Shown here: positions 7,819 to 14,856 of the stretch, in pieces | Layout of the letters: each line of letters begins with the position of its first letter | Numbering within the stretch: position 1 is the stretch's first letter | NCBI RefSeq assembly: GCF_900113705.1 | Contig: NZ_FOQI01000018.1 | Coordinates: forward strand, 1-64,000 | Source of the DNA: Collimonas sp. OK307 | GTDB lineage: Bacteria; Pseudomonadota; Gammaproteobacteria; Burkholderiales; Burkholderiaceae_D | Direction of reading: 5' to 3' | DNA: 64,000 bases | The notes under the pieces: model-generated | Seen by the model: only the letters and a program-made list of their open reading frames with translations | Told to the model about the DNA's origin: nothing | The model's database searches: none | Made by a program: the position numbers and the translations under genes

Positions 7819-8073
7819 ATGTCTTCAGGAAACGTCTGCGTAGTCGAGATGGATTTGCTACCCGCGCAGCCTCCGGAAATCATTCAACGGGTCAAAATTA
7901 TCCGCTACCGCATTGCACGTCGCTATGGGCGTGTCCGTACTGCGAGCTCCCGCGCTGAGATGGAGGCAGCCTCGCAGCTGCTCCTCTTCTATGCCGCCAG
8001 CCTGCTGCTGGCTATCATCGCCGTCGTTGCTCGGTACTGTCGCCAAGAGGTCGCGGCAACGACGCCCCTCTGA
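7819..8073 (+). CDS. Small predicted membrane protein
   Basis: An 84-residue frame in the short gap between queH and the MetF-like gene. A basic N-terminal half (VKIIRYRIARRYGRVR) is followed by one strong hydrophobic helix at about residues 52-70 (LLLFYAASLLLAIIAVV). No family recognised. There is no clear ribosome-binding site for ATG at 7819; ATG at 7849 is an alternative start. It ends 21 bases before the next gene, so it may be a small operon member or chance. Confidence 0.4.
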   Translation: MSSGNVCVVEMDLLPAQPPEIIQRVKIIRYRIARRYGRVRTASSRAEMEAASQLLLFYAASLLLAIIAVVARYCRQEVAATTPL

Positions 8074-8094
8074 TTTACAAGGTATCGAGCTGTC

Positions 8095-9549
8095 TTGAGT
8101 AAATTAAAACAGGCGCTGAACGAAAGACGCTTCGTCTGCGTGCTAGAGGTCGTTCCTCAACAGTCCCCTGTGCGCTTGGTCGCGCTTGAGCAAATCGTGC
8201 AACGCGGGCACCTGGCAGGCTGGCCGTTACTGCCAGCCTTCGCCGATCGTGTCGGCCTGCATTCGGACTTGAGCCCCTTCGAAGGCGCTGGGGCATTGGG
8301 GGATCCAGCCTCATCCTTGCTGCACTTTTCAGGCAAGGATCGCGAGCGTGCAGACTTGCTGCTCCAGATGGAGTCGATGAAGGCTCGTGGCCTGGAGCAA
8401 TTGTTGCTGCTCAGTGGCGATCGCTTGCCAGGCCATCATCCTGATCAGGCGCCAGTGCGCTATCTGGAGTCGGTACCCGCGCTGCAGATCGCCCGCGAGC
8501 ACTGCCCGGACTGGCTGTTGGGCGCCGCATTGAACCCGTTCAAATACCGCGAAGAAGAAGGCGGCGCACAGTATCTGAAGGGGCAGAAAAAACTTCTGGC
8601 TGGCGCTGATTTCTTTACCCTGCAACTGGATTTCGACGCCGCCAAGCATATTGAAGCCCAGACCTGGATGCGTGCTCAGGTACGTATGAAACCCATGCTG
8701 GCCTGCGTGATGCGCCTGAGCGACAAGCGCGCGGCCGTTCTGCAGGCCGTGCCCGGCATCGTCATCACCGAATCCATGCGCAAGCTGCTGGGCAGGGAGC
8801 AGCAGGTATCCCAGGCCTATGCCAGCGCACGAAGCCTCGAGCGCCTGGCTCTGCAGATAGTGGGCCTGCAATTGATGGGCTATGCCGGTGTTCATGTGTG
8901 CGGTGTGCATACGCTGGACGAACTGCTGTCGTTGGAGCAGGCGATCGCCGAGCAGCGGGAGAGCATGACCTCACTGACCGATTGGATCGAACGATGGCAT
9001 GCAAGTTGGCAGATGCCTGGGGCGCCCGAGGTATGCTTCGTCCCCGCAATCGGCGCCTGGGAAATGGGGCAATCCAATGTCGCCGCCACGCCCCGGGAGC
9101 GCCTGCGATACGCGCTACTCTCTATGGTACATGGCCAGTTCTTCAGCCGCACGGGATGGCTCAGCAGAGCTTTGGGCTGGGGTATGACGCGACCGATCTG
9201 GAAGGTCGGCGTGGCTGCGGATGCGCTACATGCTGTCGAACGGACGGTCAAACGGCCGCTGGTCGGCTGTGATACCTGCGGCAGCTGCCGCTTGCAGGAG
9301 ACCCTCTACGTGTGCCCCGAGACATGCCCTAAAGGCCTGGCGAACGGCCCCTGTGGCGGTACCCGGCTCAACCGTTGCGAATTTGCCGACCGCGAGTGCG
9401 TGCACAGTGTCAAATACCGGATTGCCAAATCTGCCAATCAGTTACCTGTGCTGGCGCAGACCTTGATTCCTTGCATCGAAGCGGGCAACAGGCACCGCAG
9501 TTCCTGGCCTGAATGGTTCGAGCCGGAAGATTCGACGGCAGGGCGCTGA
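8095..9549 (+). CDS. Methylenetetrahydrofolate reductase-like protein with MetV-type C-terminal zinc domain
   Basis: A 484-residue protein. Residues about 10-290 resemble the MetF TIM barrel (FVCVLEVVPQQSP, LLLLSGDRLP, GAALNPFKYREEEGG), which reduces methylene-THF to methyl-THF. Residues about 380-440 are a cysteine-rich MTHFR C-terminal/MetV-like domain (CDTCGSC, CPETCPKGLANGPCGG), which in acetogens binds zinc and iron-sulfur and partners MetF. Here both parts are one polypeptide. TTG at 8095 follows aaggtatcgagctgtc. Neighbours are methionine genes, but MesD, the methionine synthase present, is reported to be folate-independent, so the methyl route is unclear. Confidence 0.75.
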   Translation: MSKLKQALNERRFVCVLEVVPQQSPVRLVALEQIVQRGHLAGWPLLPAFADRVGLHSDLSPFEGAGALGDPASSLLHFSGKDRERADLLLQMESMKARGLEQLLLLSGDRLPGHHPDQAPVRYLESVPALQIAREHCPDWLLGAALNPFKYREEEGGAQYLKGQKKLLAGADFFTLQLDFDAAKHIEAQTWMRAQVRMKPMLACVMRLSDKRAAVLQAVPGIVITESMRKLLGREQQVSQAYASARSLERLALQIVGLQLMGYAGVHVCGVHTLDELLSLEQAIAEQRESMTSLTDWIERWHASWQMPGAPEVCFVPAIGAWEMGQSNVAATPRERLRYALLSMVHGQFFSRTGWLSRALGWGMTRPIWKVGVAADALHAVERTVKRPLVGCDTCGSCRLQETLYVCPETCPKGLANGPCGGTRLNRCEFADRECVHSVKYRIAKSANQLPVLAQTLIPCIEAGNRHRSSWPEWFEPEDSTAGR

Positions 9550-9752
9550 ATCGAGCTCCAGAGAATGATAGCTGGCCAGGTACCAATGACCTCCACCGAG
9601 TAGCCCGGACTGATAAATAAGGCCGCCGGAATACTAAAGGTGATCGCCACCTCGTCCCATCTAGGTAGTGGCACTTCGGCTTCGGCGCCAGGAGTAATCA
9701 CGGAGATGGTAAGGCTCTCGATGGATTGAAGCCCAAAAGAGGGCGCGGACAT
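9438..9752 (-). CDS. Possible small protein antisense to the 3' end of the MetF-like gene
   Basis: A 104-codon frame whose ATG at 9752 lies six bases after the flavin-reductase stop. Residues 1-65 come from the otherwise empty 9550-9752 interval and look protein-like (SLTISVITPGAEAEVPLPRW, VAITFSIPAALFISPGYSVEV). The rest is antisense to the MetF-like gene. No family recognised and no strong ribosome-binding site. It may be a short real gene, or a remnant of a longer gene whose 3' part was replaced. Confidence 0.3.
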   Translation of the reverse strand: MSAPSFGLQSIESLTISVITPGAEAEVPLPRWDEVAITFSIPAALFISPGYSVEVIGTWPAIILWSSIQRPAVESSGSNHSGQELRCLLPASMQGIKVCASTGN

Positions 9753-9758
9753 AAGTGC

Positions 9759-10268
9759 TCAAACCGAGCTATGCGCGGCGAGGTTGCAATATTGTCCTTT
9801 GTAATACAGCAATGGCTGCGTAGCAGCAGCTTCTTGCAGGTTTAACGCTTTCACTTCACCAATCACGATCAGGTGATCGCCTGCGGCGTGTTCGGCATGA
9901 ATTTCGCAATCAAGCCAGTGCAGGCTACCGACAATGATCGGATTCCCCAGCGGCGATTCCTGCCATTCGATTCCGAGCCACTTGTCCGTGCCTCGCCGAG
10001 CGAATTGGTTGGAAATCCTGACTTGCTCATCTGACAGGATATTCACTGCGAATCGACCTGCCTGGCGAATTTTGGGATAGCTGACCGAACTGGTCATTAC
10101 GCTAAATGACACCAGCGGCGGACTCATCGACACGCTATGGAACGACTGGCAGGTGAAGCCAATCGGCTCGCCATCCATGTGTGATGTAATCACCGTGATA
10201 CCGGATGCGTAGTGCCCCAGCGCTTCGCGAAAGCGCAATGGCTCGATAGCAGAACTAGAAAGTGGCAT
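9759..10268 (-). CDS. Flavin reductase-like FMN-binding protein
   Basis: A 169-residue member of the flavin reductase-like domain family, which reduces FMN or FAD with NAD(P)H. Features include the start RFREALGHYASGITVITSH, a typical flavin-binding loop, and the C-terminal HLIVIGEVKALNL strand pair. It lies downstream of mesX and mesD on the same strand. MesD activity is known to require oxygen and MesX, so a supplier of reduced flavin next to them suggests an electron or flavin partner; that link is inference. Other substrates, such as a monooxygenase partner, are possible. Confidence 0.85.
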   Translation of the reverse strand: MPLSSSAIEPLRFREALGHYASGITVITSHMDGEPIGFTCQSFHSVSMSPPLVSFSVMTSSVSYPKIRQAGRFAVNILSDEQVRISNQFARRGTDKWLGIEWQESPLGNPIIVGSLHWLDCEIHAEHAAGDHLIVIGEVKALNLQEAAATQPLLYYKGQYCNLAAHSSV

Positions 10269-10459
10269 AGTAGGTACTAAATACTGAGTGCAGCTCGAAA
10301 GTGTTAAGGAAGGCCTAAAGTAGTCCGGTAGTTTTTCCTGACTTCAGCCTTGGCCAATGTTGAAAGCGAGCCATCGATCAAAGCCGGCCAAATCGCCCAC
10401 GCCATTCTCCGCGTTTGGCCGTCGCGAGCAGCTCACGACGGCCATTTCCCGCCTCAGAA

Positions 10460-11488
10460 TTAGTTCGAGAGTTCTCTGCGGACGATTTCTGCGCCTGCAC
10501 TTAAAGCATTTAGCTTGCCTCTTGCCACTTCGCGAGATAAGGGAGCCATGCCACAGTTGGTGCAAGGATAGAGCTTGTCGGCATCTACAAATTGAAGTGC
10601 TTTTCTTAGGGTATTGGCCACTTCCTCGGGTGTTTCAACGGTGTCGTTTGCCACATCAATGGCCCCTACCATCACTTTTTTACCTCGAATGAGTTCAATC
10701 AGATCCATTGGAACATGAGAGTTGTGACATTCCAGTGAGACTATATTGATACTGGATTTTTGCAGCTTGGGGAAAGCTTCTTCATACTGTCGCCACTCTG
10801 ACCCCAGCGTCTTTTTCCAATCCGTATTGGCTTTGATGCCATAGCCATAGCAAATATGGACAGCAGTTTCACACTTCAGTCCTTCAATGGCCCTTTCTAA
10901 GGTGGCCACACCCCAATCATTCACCTCGTCAAAGAACACATTGAATGCGGGCTCATCAAATTGGATGATATCGACACCAGCAGCCTCCAACTCCCTGGCT
11001 TCTTGATTGAGGATTTTGGCGAATTCCCAAGCCAGTTTTTCGCGACTTTTATAATGGCTGTCATAAAGCGTATCGATCATCGTCATGGGACCCGGCAAAG
11101 CCCATTTGATGGGCTGCCTGGTTTGCTGGCGTAAGAACTTGGCATCTTCAACAAAGACCGGCTTTTGGCGAGCAACAGCACCAACGACCGTCGGTACGCT
11201 CGCATCATAGCGATCACGAATTCTAACGGTTTCACGCTTCTCAAAATCAACGCCGCTGAGGTGTTCAATAAACGTAGTAACAAAATGCTGGCGCGATTGT
11301 TCGCCATCACTGACGATATCAATACCTGCGTGTTGCTGTTCCTGCAGTGACAAACGCAAAGCATCTTGTTTGCCCTCGATCAATCCCTCATCTTGCAATT
11401 TCCAAGGTGACCAAAGTGTCTCGGGTTGTGCAAGCCAAGAGGGTTTAGGCAAGCTGCCAGCAGTTGATGTGGGTAACAATTTTTTCAC
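10460..11488 (-). CDS. mesD: Folate-independent methionine synthase MesD (core-type MetE)
   Basis: A 342-residue protein equal to the C-terminal catalytic half of cobalamin-independent MetE, lacking the N-terminal folate-binding half. Zinc ligands of the MetE type are visible: HIC at His211 and Cys213, and NCG at Cys312. FDEPAF around 177-182 is the homocysteine-site motif. Short core-type proteins next to DUF1852 are the MesD family, reported as methionine synthases that do not use folates and work only with MesX and oxygen. It follows mesX after about 28 bases. ATG at 11488 is preceded by aaggtcatct. Confidence 0.85.
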   Translation of the reverse strand: MKKLLPTSTAGSLPKPSWLAQPETLWSPWKLQDEGLIEGKQDALRLSLQEQQHAGIDIVSDGEQSRQHFVTTFIEHLSGVDFEKRETVRIRDRYDASVPTVVGAVARQKPVFVEDAKFLRQQTRQPIKWALPGPMTMIDTLYDSHYKSREKLAWEFAKILNQEARELEAAGVDIIQFDEPAFNVFFDEVNDWGVATLERAIEGLKCETAVHICYGYGIKANTDWKKTLGSEWRQYEEAFPKLQKSSINIVSLECHNSHVPMDLIELIRGKKVMVGAIDVANDTVETPEEVANTLRKALQFVDADKLYPCTNCGMAPLSREVARGKLNALSAGAEIVRRELSN

Positions 11489-11515
11489 AGTAGATGACCT
11501 TATGTTTTTGATTCT

Positions 11516-12499
11516 TCAAAGAGCGTAATTAACGGACCACTGCTCAAGACTAGCTTGGTATGGTTTGATAAAGTTCTCCTCAACAAACCTTCCCTGCTCA
11601 ATCGCCAGCCGGCTACGCTCTTCCCGATCATAGACAATGCGAGTTAATGAATAATCCTGGTGCTTCAAACTTGGTCGATAGGATTTTCCTGCTGGAGAAT
11701 TCGCGTTGTAAATCTCAGGCCGGTAAATCTTTTGGAAGGTATCCATTGTGCTGATGGTGCTGATAAGCTCAAGATTGGTGTAATCACCCAGCAAATCACC
11801 AGCAAAATAAAAAGCCAAGGGCGCGGCACTATTCGGAGGCATGAAGTAGCGAACCTTCAGCCCCATTTTTTTGAAATATTCGTCAGTTAAAGAATATTCA
11901 TCTTGCTGGTATTCAACGCCCAATACAGGATGCCGATTTTCAGTCCGATGATAAGTCTTGCTACTCGAAACACTCAGACATATCACGGGCGGCTTATTGA
12001 AATGATCTTTGTAAGTGTCTGAATTCACGAAGCACTTGAACAGCTTTCCATGCAGGCCTCCAAAATTATCTGGCGTGCTGAATTCGGGCTGATTCTTGGC
12101 GTGCTCCAGTAACAGCACGCTAAAGTCATAATCTCGTACGTAAGAGGAAAAATTATTCCCTACGATGCCATCAATGCGTTCGTTGGTTTTTCGATCAACA
12201 ATATTCGTCTTCAATATTTCAATCAAAGGAAGGGCATTGCCACTGCTTTCACCATCAATATTCATCTCAACGGAAATGATTTCAAGTTTGACGGTATAGC
12301 GATCGCCATTGGGATTATCCCAATGCGCCAAGGCATTGAAACGATTGTCAATCATCCTGAAGGTGTTGCACAAGTTCTCTTGGCGACTCTCTCCCCTAGC
12401 CAAATTAGCAAAGTTGGTTGTGATACGCGTATTGTCTGAAGGACGATAATCTTCATCGAAACAAATGCTCTTGATGGCAAATGTAAACTCTTTACTCAT
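11516..12499 (-). CDS. mesX: MesX, DUF1852 partner of MesD
   Basis: A 327-residue DUF1852 protein, recognised from MSKEFTFAIKSICFDEDYRPSDNTRITTNFANLARG and RYFMPPNSAAPLAFYFAGDLLGDYTNLE as well as its place immediately upstream of a core-type MetE. DUF1852 proteins were named MesX because they are required for MesD methionine synthase activity. The chemistry is not established; it may deliver the methyl group or use oxygen. It is the first gene of a three-gene leftward operon (mesX, mesD, flavin reductase) with a MetR-type box about 155 bases upstream. Confidence 0.85.
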   Translation of the reverse strand: MSKEFTFAIKSICFDEDYRPSDNTRITTNFANLARGESRQENLCNTFRMIDNRFNALAHWDNPNGDRYTVKLEIISVEMNIDGESSGNALPLIEILKTNIVDRKTNERIDGIVGNNFSSYVRDYDFSVLLLEHAKNQPEFSTPDNFGGLHGKLFKCFVNSDTYKDHFNKPPVICLSVSSSKTYHRTENRHPVLGVEYQQDEYSLTDEYFKKMGLKVRYFMPPNSAAPLAFYFAGDLLGDYTNLELISTISTMDTFQKIYRPEIYNANSPAGKSYRPSLKHQDYSLTRIVYDREERSRLAIEQGRFVEENFIKPYQASLEQWSVNYAL

Positions 12500-12860
12500 T
12501 GTGATCTGGCGCCCTAATTTCTGAGATAAAACCTGCGGTTATTTCTTGTTTTTTTCAGTACTTTCCAGTGTTCTTTTCTGGTTTTTTGATTCAGCAGTCT
12601 TGACATTGTCGAGAGCGGAGACGAATTTTATGCTGCGCCATCGATGAATAAAAATGATTTGATCTCATAGAATCATTAGTTATGCTCATAATACAATGTG
12701 CGGTCGGCTGCAGAAATCTCTGTCCCGCAGGATTCTCTGAATCTCTTGGCTGTCGTGAAGGCAGCTTCATTCAAGAGCAGCTAACAAAACTCCTTGAAGT
12801 CCAGTCGGGCATACGCAATCTGCTCAAAATGCAGTTGTGCGCAATACCCCTGTCAGCCGC
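12500..12860. other. mesX upstream region
   Basis: No gene is supported. It contains the mesX promoter area with a MetR-type box at 12654-12668, then sequence running into the second terminal repeat. A 73-codon rightward frame at 12682-12903 has no protein-like features and runs into the repeat, so it is not called. Confidence 0.5.
12654..12668. promoter_or_regulatory. Candidate MetR-type box upstream of mesX
   Basis: ATGA-TTTGATC-TCAT has the same 4-7-4 layout as the boxes ATGA-ATTTTAC-TCAT (6090-6104) and ATGA-ATATTAC-TCAT (7022-7036). It lies about 155 bases before the mesX start, further than is usual for a direct LysR site, so the link is tentative. Confidence 0.35.
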
Positions 12861-13027
12861 GCCCACAAAGGGCTCGACAGACTATGTTGTCCGTTTCGAC
12901 TAAAAACTTGAAAATCGAGGTTGCCCCGACAGACTTTGCGGTCGATTTCTTGATTTTTCTTTTCTAGAAAAATCAGATACTTATGAAACGCGTTTCCGAC
13001 AGACTTTATTGTTCGCTTTCATCTTTG
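12861..13027 (-). repeat. 167-bp terminal repeat, copy 2 (right end of the Tn7-like segment)
   Basis: Direct repeat of 5366-5532 with 19 mismatches and no gaps. It preserves the three AAAGTCTGTCG-type sites facing left and the end ttattgttcgctttc followed by ATCTT. The two copies are 7495 bases apart in the same orientation. They are therefore not the two ends of one element, but the equivalent right ends of two related elements placed side by side. Confidence 0.7.
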
Positions 13028-13036
13028 GTCCTTCAG

Positions 13037-13166
13037 AACAAAGATACTAACTGGCCAACAAAGTTGCTAACTGCGCGCCGACTCGTAGAACAAAGATGCT
13101 AACTACGGCGGCAGTTATTCCTTACAATTAAAGTCGAAAACAGGTCATTAAAGTCGAAAACAAACG
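13037..13166 (+). repeat. Second, different array of transposase-binding-type sites
   Basis: Just right of copy 2 and facing the other way are three sites AACAAAGATACTAACTGG (13037), AACAAAGTTGCTAACTGC (13057) and AACAAAGATGCTAACTAC (13089). Two sites with the core ATTAAAGTCGAAAACA follow, 20 bases apart (13127 and 13147). The AAAG core and spacing recall Tn7-type ends. Their sequence differs from the array at 5541-5600, so this is probably the left end of a third, related element whose body is now missing. Confidence 0.5.
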
Positions 13167-13203
13167 ATCGGCATTACCAACCGAAACAATAATGTCTGTT
13201 GGA

Positions 13204-13251
13204 AAACTGTTAATCCGCAGATCTCTGGCTAGAGTCCAGGGCGAAGAGCCA
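13204..13251 (+). pseudogene. tRNA-Asn 3' fragment
   Basis: The stretch matches the anticodon-to-CCA half of tRNA-Asn: actGTTaatccgcag (anticodon GTT and stem), a variable region, a T-arm-like ctggctagagtccagg, and a GCCA end. The T-loop reads ctagagt instead of ttcgagt, and the 5' half is absent. It is a decayed partial copy, as left when an integrative element inserts into the 3' end of a tRNA gene. It marks the right border of the island. Confidence 0.65.
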
Positions 13252-13257
13252 GAATAC

Positions 13258-13286
13258 AAAAGGGCCAGCTACGTGCTGGCCCTTTT
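13258..13286 (+). terminator. Rho-independent terminator after the tRNA-Asn fragment
   Basis: AAAAGGGCCAGC (13258-13269), a five-base loop and GCTGGCCCTTTT (13275-13286) form a perfect 12-bp stem ending in T. It would terminate transcription from the left, and is typical downstream of tRNA genes. Confidence 0.8.
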
Positions 13287-13491
13287 CCGTTTACGGCTCT
13301 TGCGCCATTTTTGCGCCATTAGGTCACATAGGATAATGCGGTTACGGATAAGTTCGTTGAAAGCGCGAACCAAATCGTGGACTGCCCCCCCCCCGAGGGG
13401 GCAGTCCAGACAAACCTTCACACATAAATTGGATGAAACACCGTTTGATCCCACTGGAGGTGTCGGGCCCATCTCCGCAAATCAACACACT
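13287..13491. other. Intergenic, with strong hairpin at 13379-13407
   Basis: No gene is supported. GGACTGCCCC pairs with GGGGCAGTCC around a C-rich centre at 13379-13407, a stable stem without a T-run. Its function is unknown; it may be a bidirectional terminator or an element scar. Confidence 0.45.
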
Positions 13492-13797
13492 CTATTCTTT
13501 GTCTTTCCCTGCAAAGTATCTAGAAAGATAGATTGCCATAGCAAATCCACCGATCAACATAACTAAACCGTAAATCGCCGTAAATGAAAAATGATTAAAA
13601 TAGAAAATCGTCAAAAAAATTGACAAATTGATGAACGCCCATATGACGTTTAGTGTTGGGTGGGAAAGTTTCTTTCCGTGCGGCTTAGAGAAGGGGGACG
13701 GAAATCTGTCTCCAGATATGCCTCGAATTAAATGGGGCAGCACGTTAACAAGAAATACTCCTGACATAAACCATCCAATTGCGTTGACTGCGAACAT
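13492..13797 (-). CDS. Small membrane protein of unknown function
   Basis: A 101-residue protein with three hydrophobic segments, at about residues 3-22 (VNAIGWFMSGVFLVNVLPHL), 50-68 (VIWAFINLSIFLTIFYF) and 73-93 (IYGLVMLIGGFAMAIYL). The ATG at 13797 is chosen because gaggag lies eight bases upstream; a longer frame opens at 13818 but would include that site. No family recognised. It lies downstream of etfA on the same strand but with a gap of over 100 bases. Confidence 0.6.
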   Translation of the reverse strand: MFAVNAIGWFMSGVFLVNVLPHLIRGISGDRFPSPFSKPHGKKLSHPTLNVIWAFINLSIFLTIFYFNHFSFTAIYGLVMLIGGFAMAIYLSRYFAGKDKE

Positions 13798-13907
13798 GAC
13801 GAGATCTCCTCGGATCAATCCATCTAAAGGGAAAACTATTACAAGGCTGCACTATGACCGGACAGCGCTCAATGGCGCCGTCAATCAAAGAGTTCAGTAT
13901 TTTTAAC

Positions 13908-14837
13908 TTATCCCAATTGCTTGACCAGCTCTGGGACAACTTCGAACAAGTCGCCGACGATGCCGTAGTCAGCTACCGAGAAGATCGGCGCTTCTTCATC
14001 CTTGTTAATCGCCACGATCACCTTGGAATCCTTCATGCCGGCCAAATGCTGGATCGCGCCGGAGATACCGACGGCGAAGTACAGCTGTGGCGCAACGATC
14101 TTGCCGGTCTGGCCGACCTGCCAGTCGTTCGGCACATAGCCTGCGTCGACTGCAGCGCGCGATGCGCCCATGGCGGCGTTGAGCTTGTCTGCCAGCGGCT
14201 CCAGAATCTTGAAGCTTTCCGACGAACCCATGCCGCGGCCGCCGGAGACGATGATCTTCGCAGCAGTCAGTTCAGGACGATCCGACTTGGCCACTTCACG
14301 CGAGACGAAGCTGGACTTGCCGGAATTAGCCACGGCGGTCAGCGATTCAACTGCTGCGCTGCCGCCGGTCGCTGCAGCGTCAAAACCGGTAGAACGCACG
14401 GTGATGACCTTGATGCTGTCGGTCGATTGCACCGTAGCGATAGCATTGCCGGCATAGATCGGACGCTCGAACGTATCGGCGCTGTCGACCTTGGTAATTT
14501 CCGAAATCTGCGCCACATCCAGCTTGGCGGCCACGCGCGGCAGGATGTTCTTGCCGTAGGCGGTTGCCGGGGCCAGGATGTGGCTGTAGTCCTTAGCGAT
14601 AGCCAGCGCTTGTTCTGCAACGTTCTCGGCGAGGCCGTCGGCGAATTGCGGCGCGTCGGCCAGCAAGACTTTCGACACGCCCGCGATTTGGGCAGCTGCA
14701 TCTGCAGCCGCCTTGGCATTGTGGCCTGCAATCAGGATGTGGACGTCACCGCCTGCTTGTGCGGCTGCGGTGACGGTATTCAGTGTGCTGCCCTTGAGGC
14801 TGGCATTGTCGTGTTCTGCGATGACGAGTGCGGTCAT
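13908..14837 (-). CDS. etfA: Electron transfer flavoprotein alpha subunit
   Basis: A 309-residue EtfA. With EtfB it binds FAD and AMP and accepts electrons from acyl-CoA dehydrogenases, passing them to ETF-ubiquinone oxidoreductase. The C-terminal FAD-binding signature is clear at about residues 195-285 ([47 protein letters not shown]). It follows etfB by 19 bases. In this cluster the acyl-CoA dehydrogenase at 19389-20561 is the obvious electron donor. It is the last gene of the catabolic block, so it may have been recruited to serve it. Confidence 0.95.
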   Translation of the reverse strand: MTALVIAEHDNASLKGSTLNTVTAAAQAGGDVHILIAGHNAKAAADAAAQIAGVSKVLLADAPQFADGLAENVAEQALAIAKDYSHILAPATAYGKNILPRVAAKLDVAQISEITKVDSADTFERPIYAGNAIATVQSTDSIKVITVRSTGFDAAATGGSAAVESLTAVANSGKSSFVSREVAKSDRPELTAAKIIVSGGRGMGSSESFKILEPLADKLNAAMGASRAAVDAGYVPNDWQVGQTGKIVAPQLYFAVGISGAIQHLAGMKDSKVIVAINKDEEAPIFSVADYGIVGDLFEVVPELVKQLG

Positions 14838-14856
14838 GTGTGTTCCCCAGTCTCTC

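Larger units (their letters stand above)
5531..13020. mobile_element. Tn7-like cargo segment without transposase genes (methionine module)
   Basis: The segment begins TGTTTCGTG, followed by three inward-facing AAATAAAGTC-type sites, and ends with the second copy of the 167-bp terminal repeat. The five bases outside each end are identical (ATCTT at 5526-5530 and 13021-13025), as expected for the 5-bp target duplication of Tn7-family elements. The terminus could be shifted by one base. No tnsA/B/C/D or tniQ homologue lies inside, so any movement would need a transposase supplied in trans. Cargo: MetR-like regulator, queH, metF-metV-like fusion, flavin reductase, mesD, mesX. Confidence 0.55.

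Noticed and set aside
12682-12903. 73-codon frame near the second terminal repeat
   Set aside because: Runs into the repeat, has no ribosome-binding site and no homologue that I recognise.
13269-13472. Leftward 67-codon frame next to the tRNA-Asn fragment, considered as the end of an integrase gene
   Set aside because: It contains no integrase catalytic motif and overlaps the terminator and the GC-rich hairpin.
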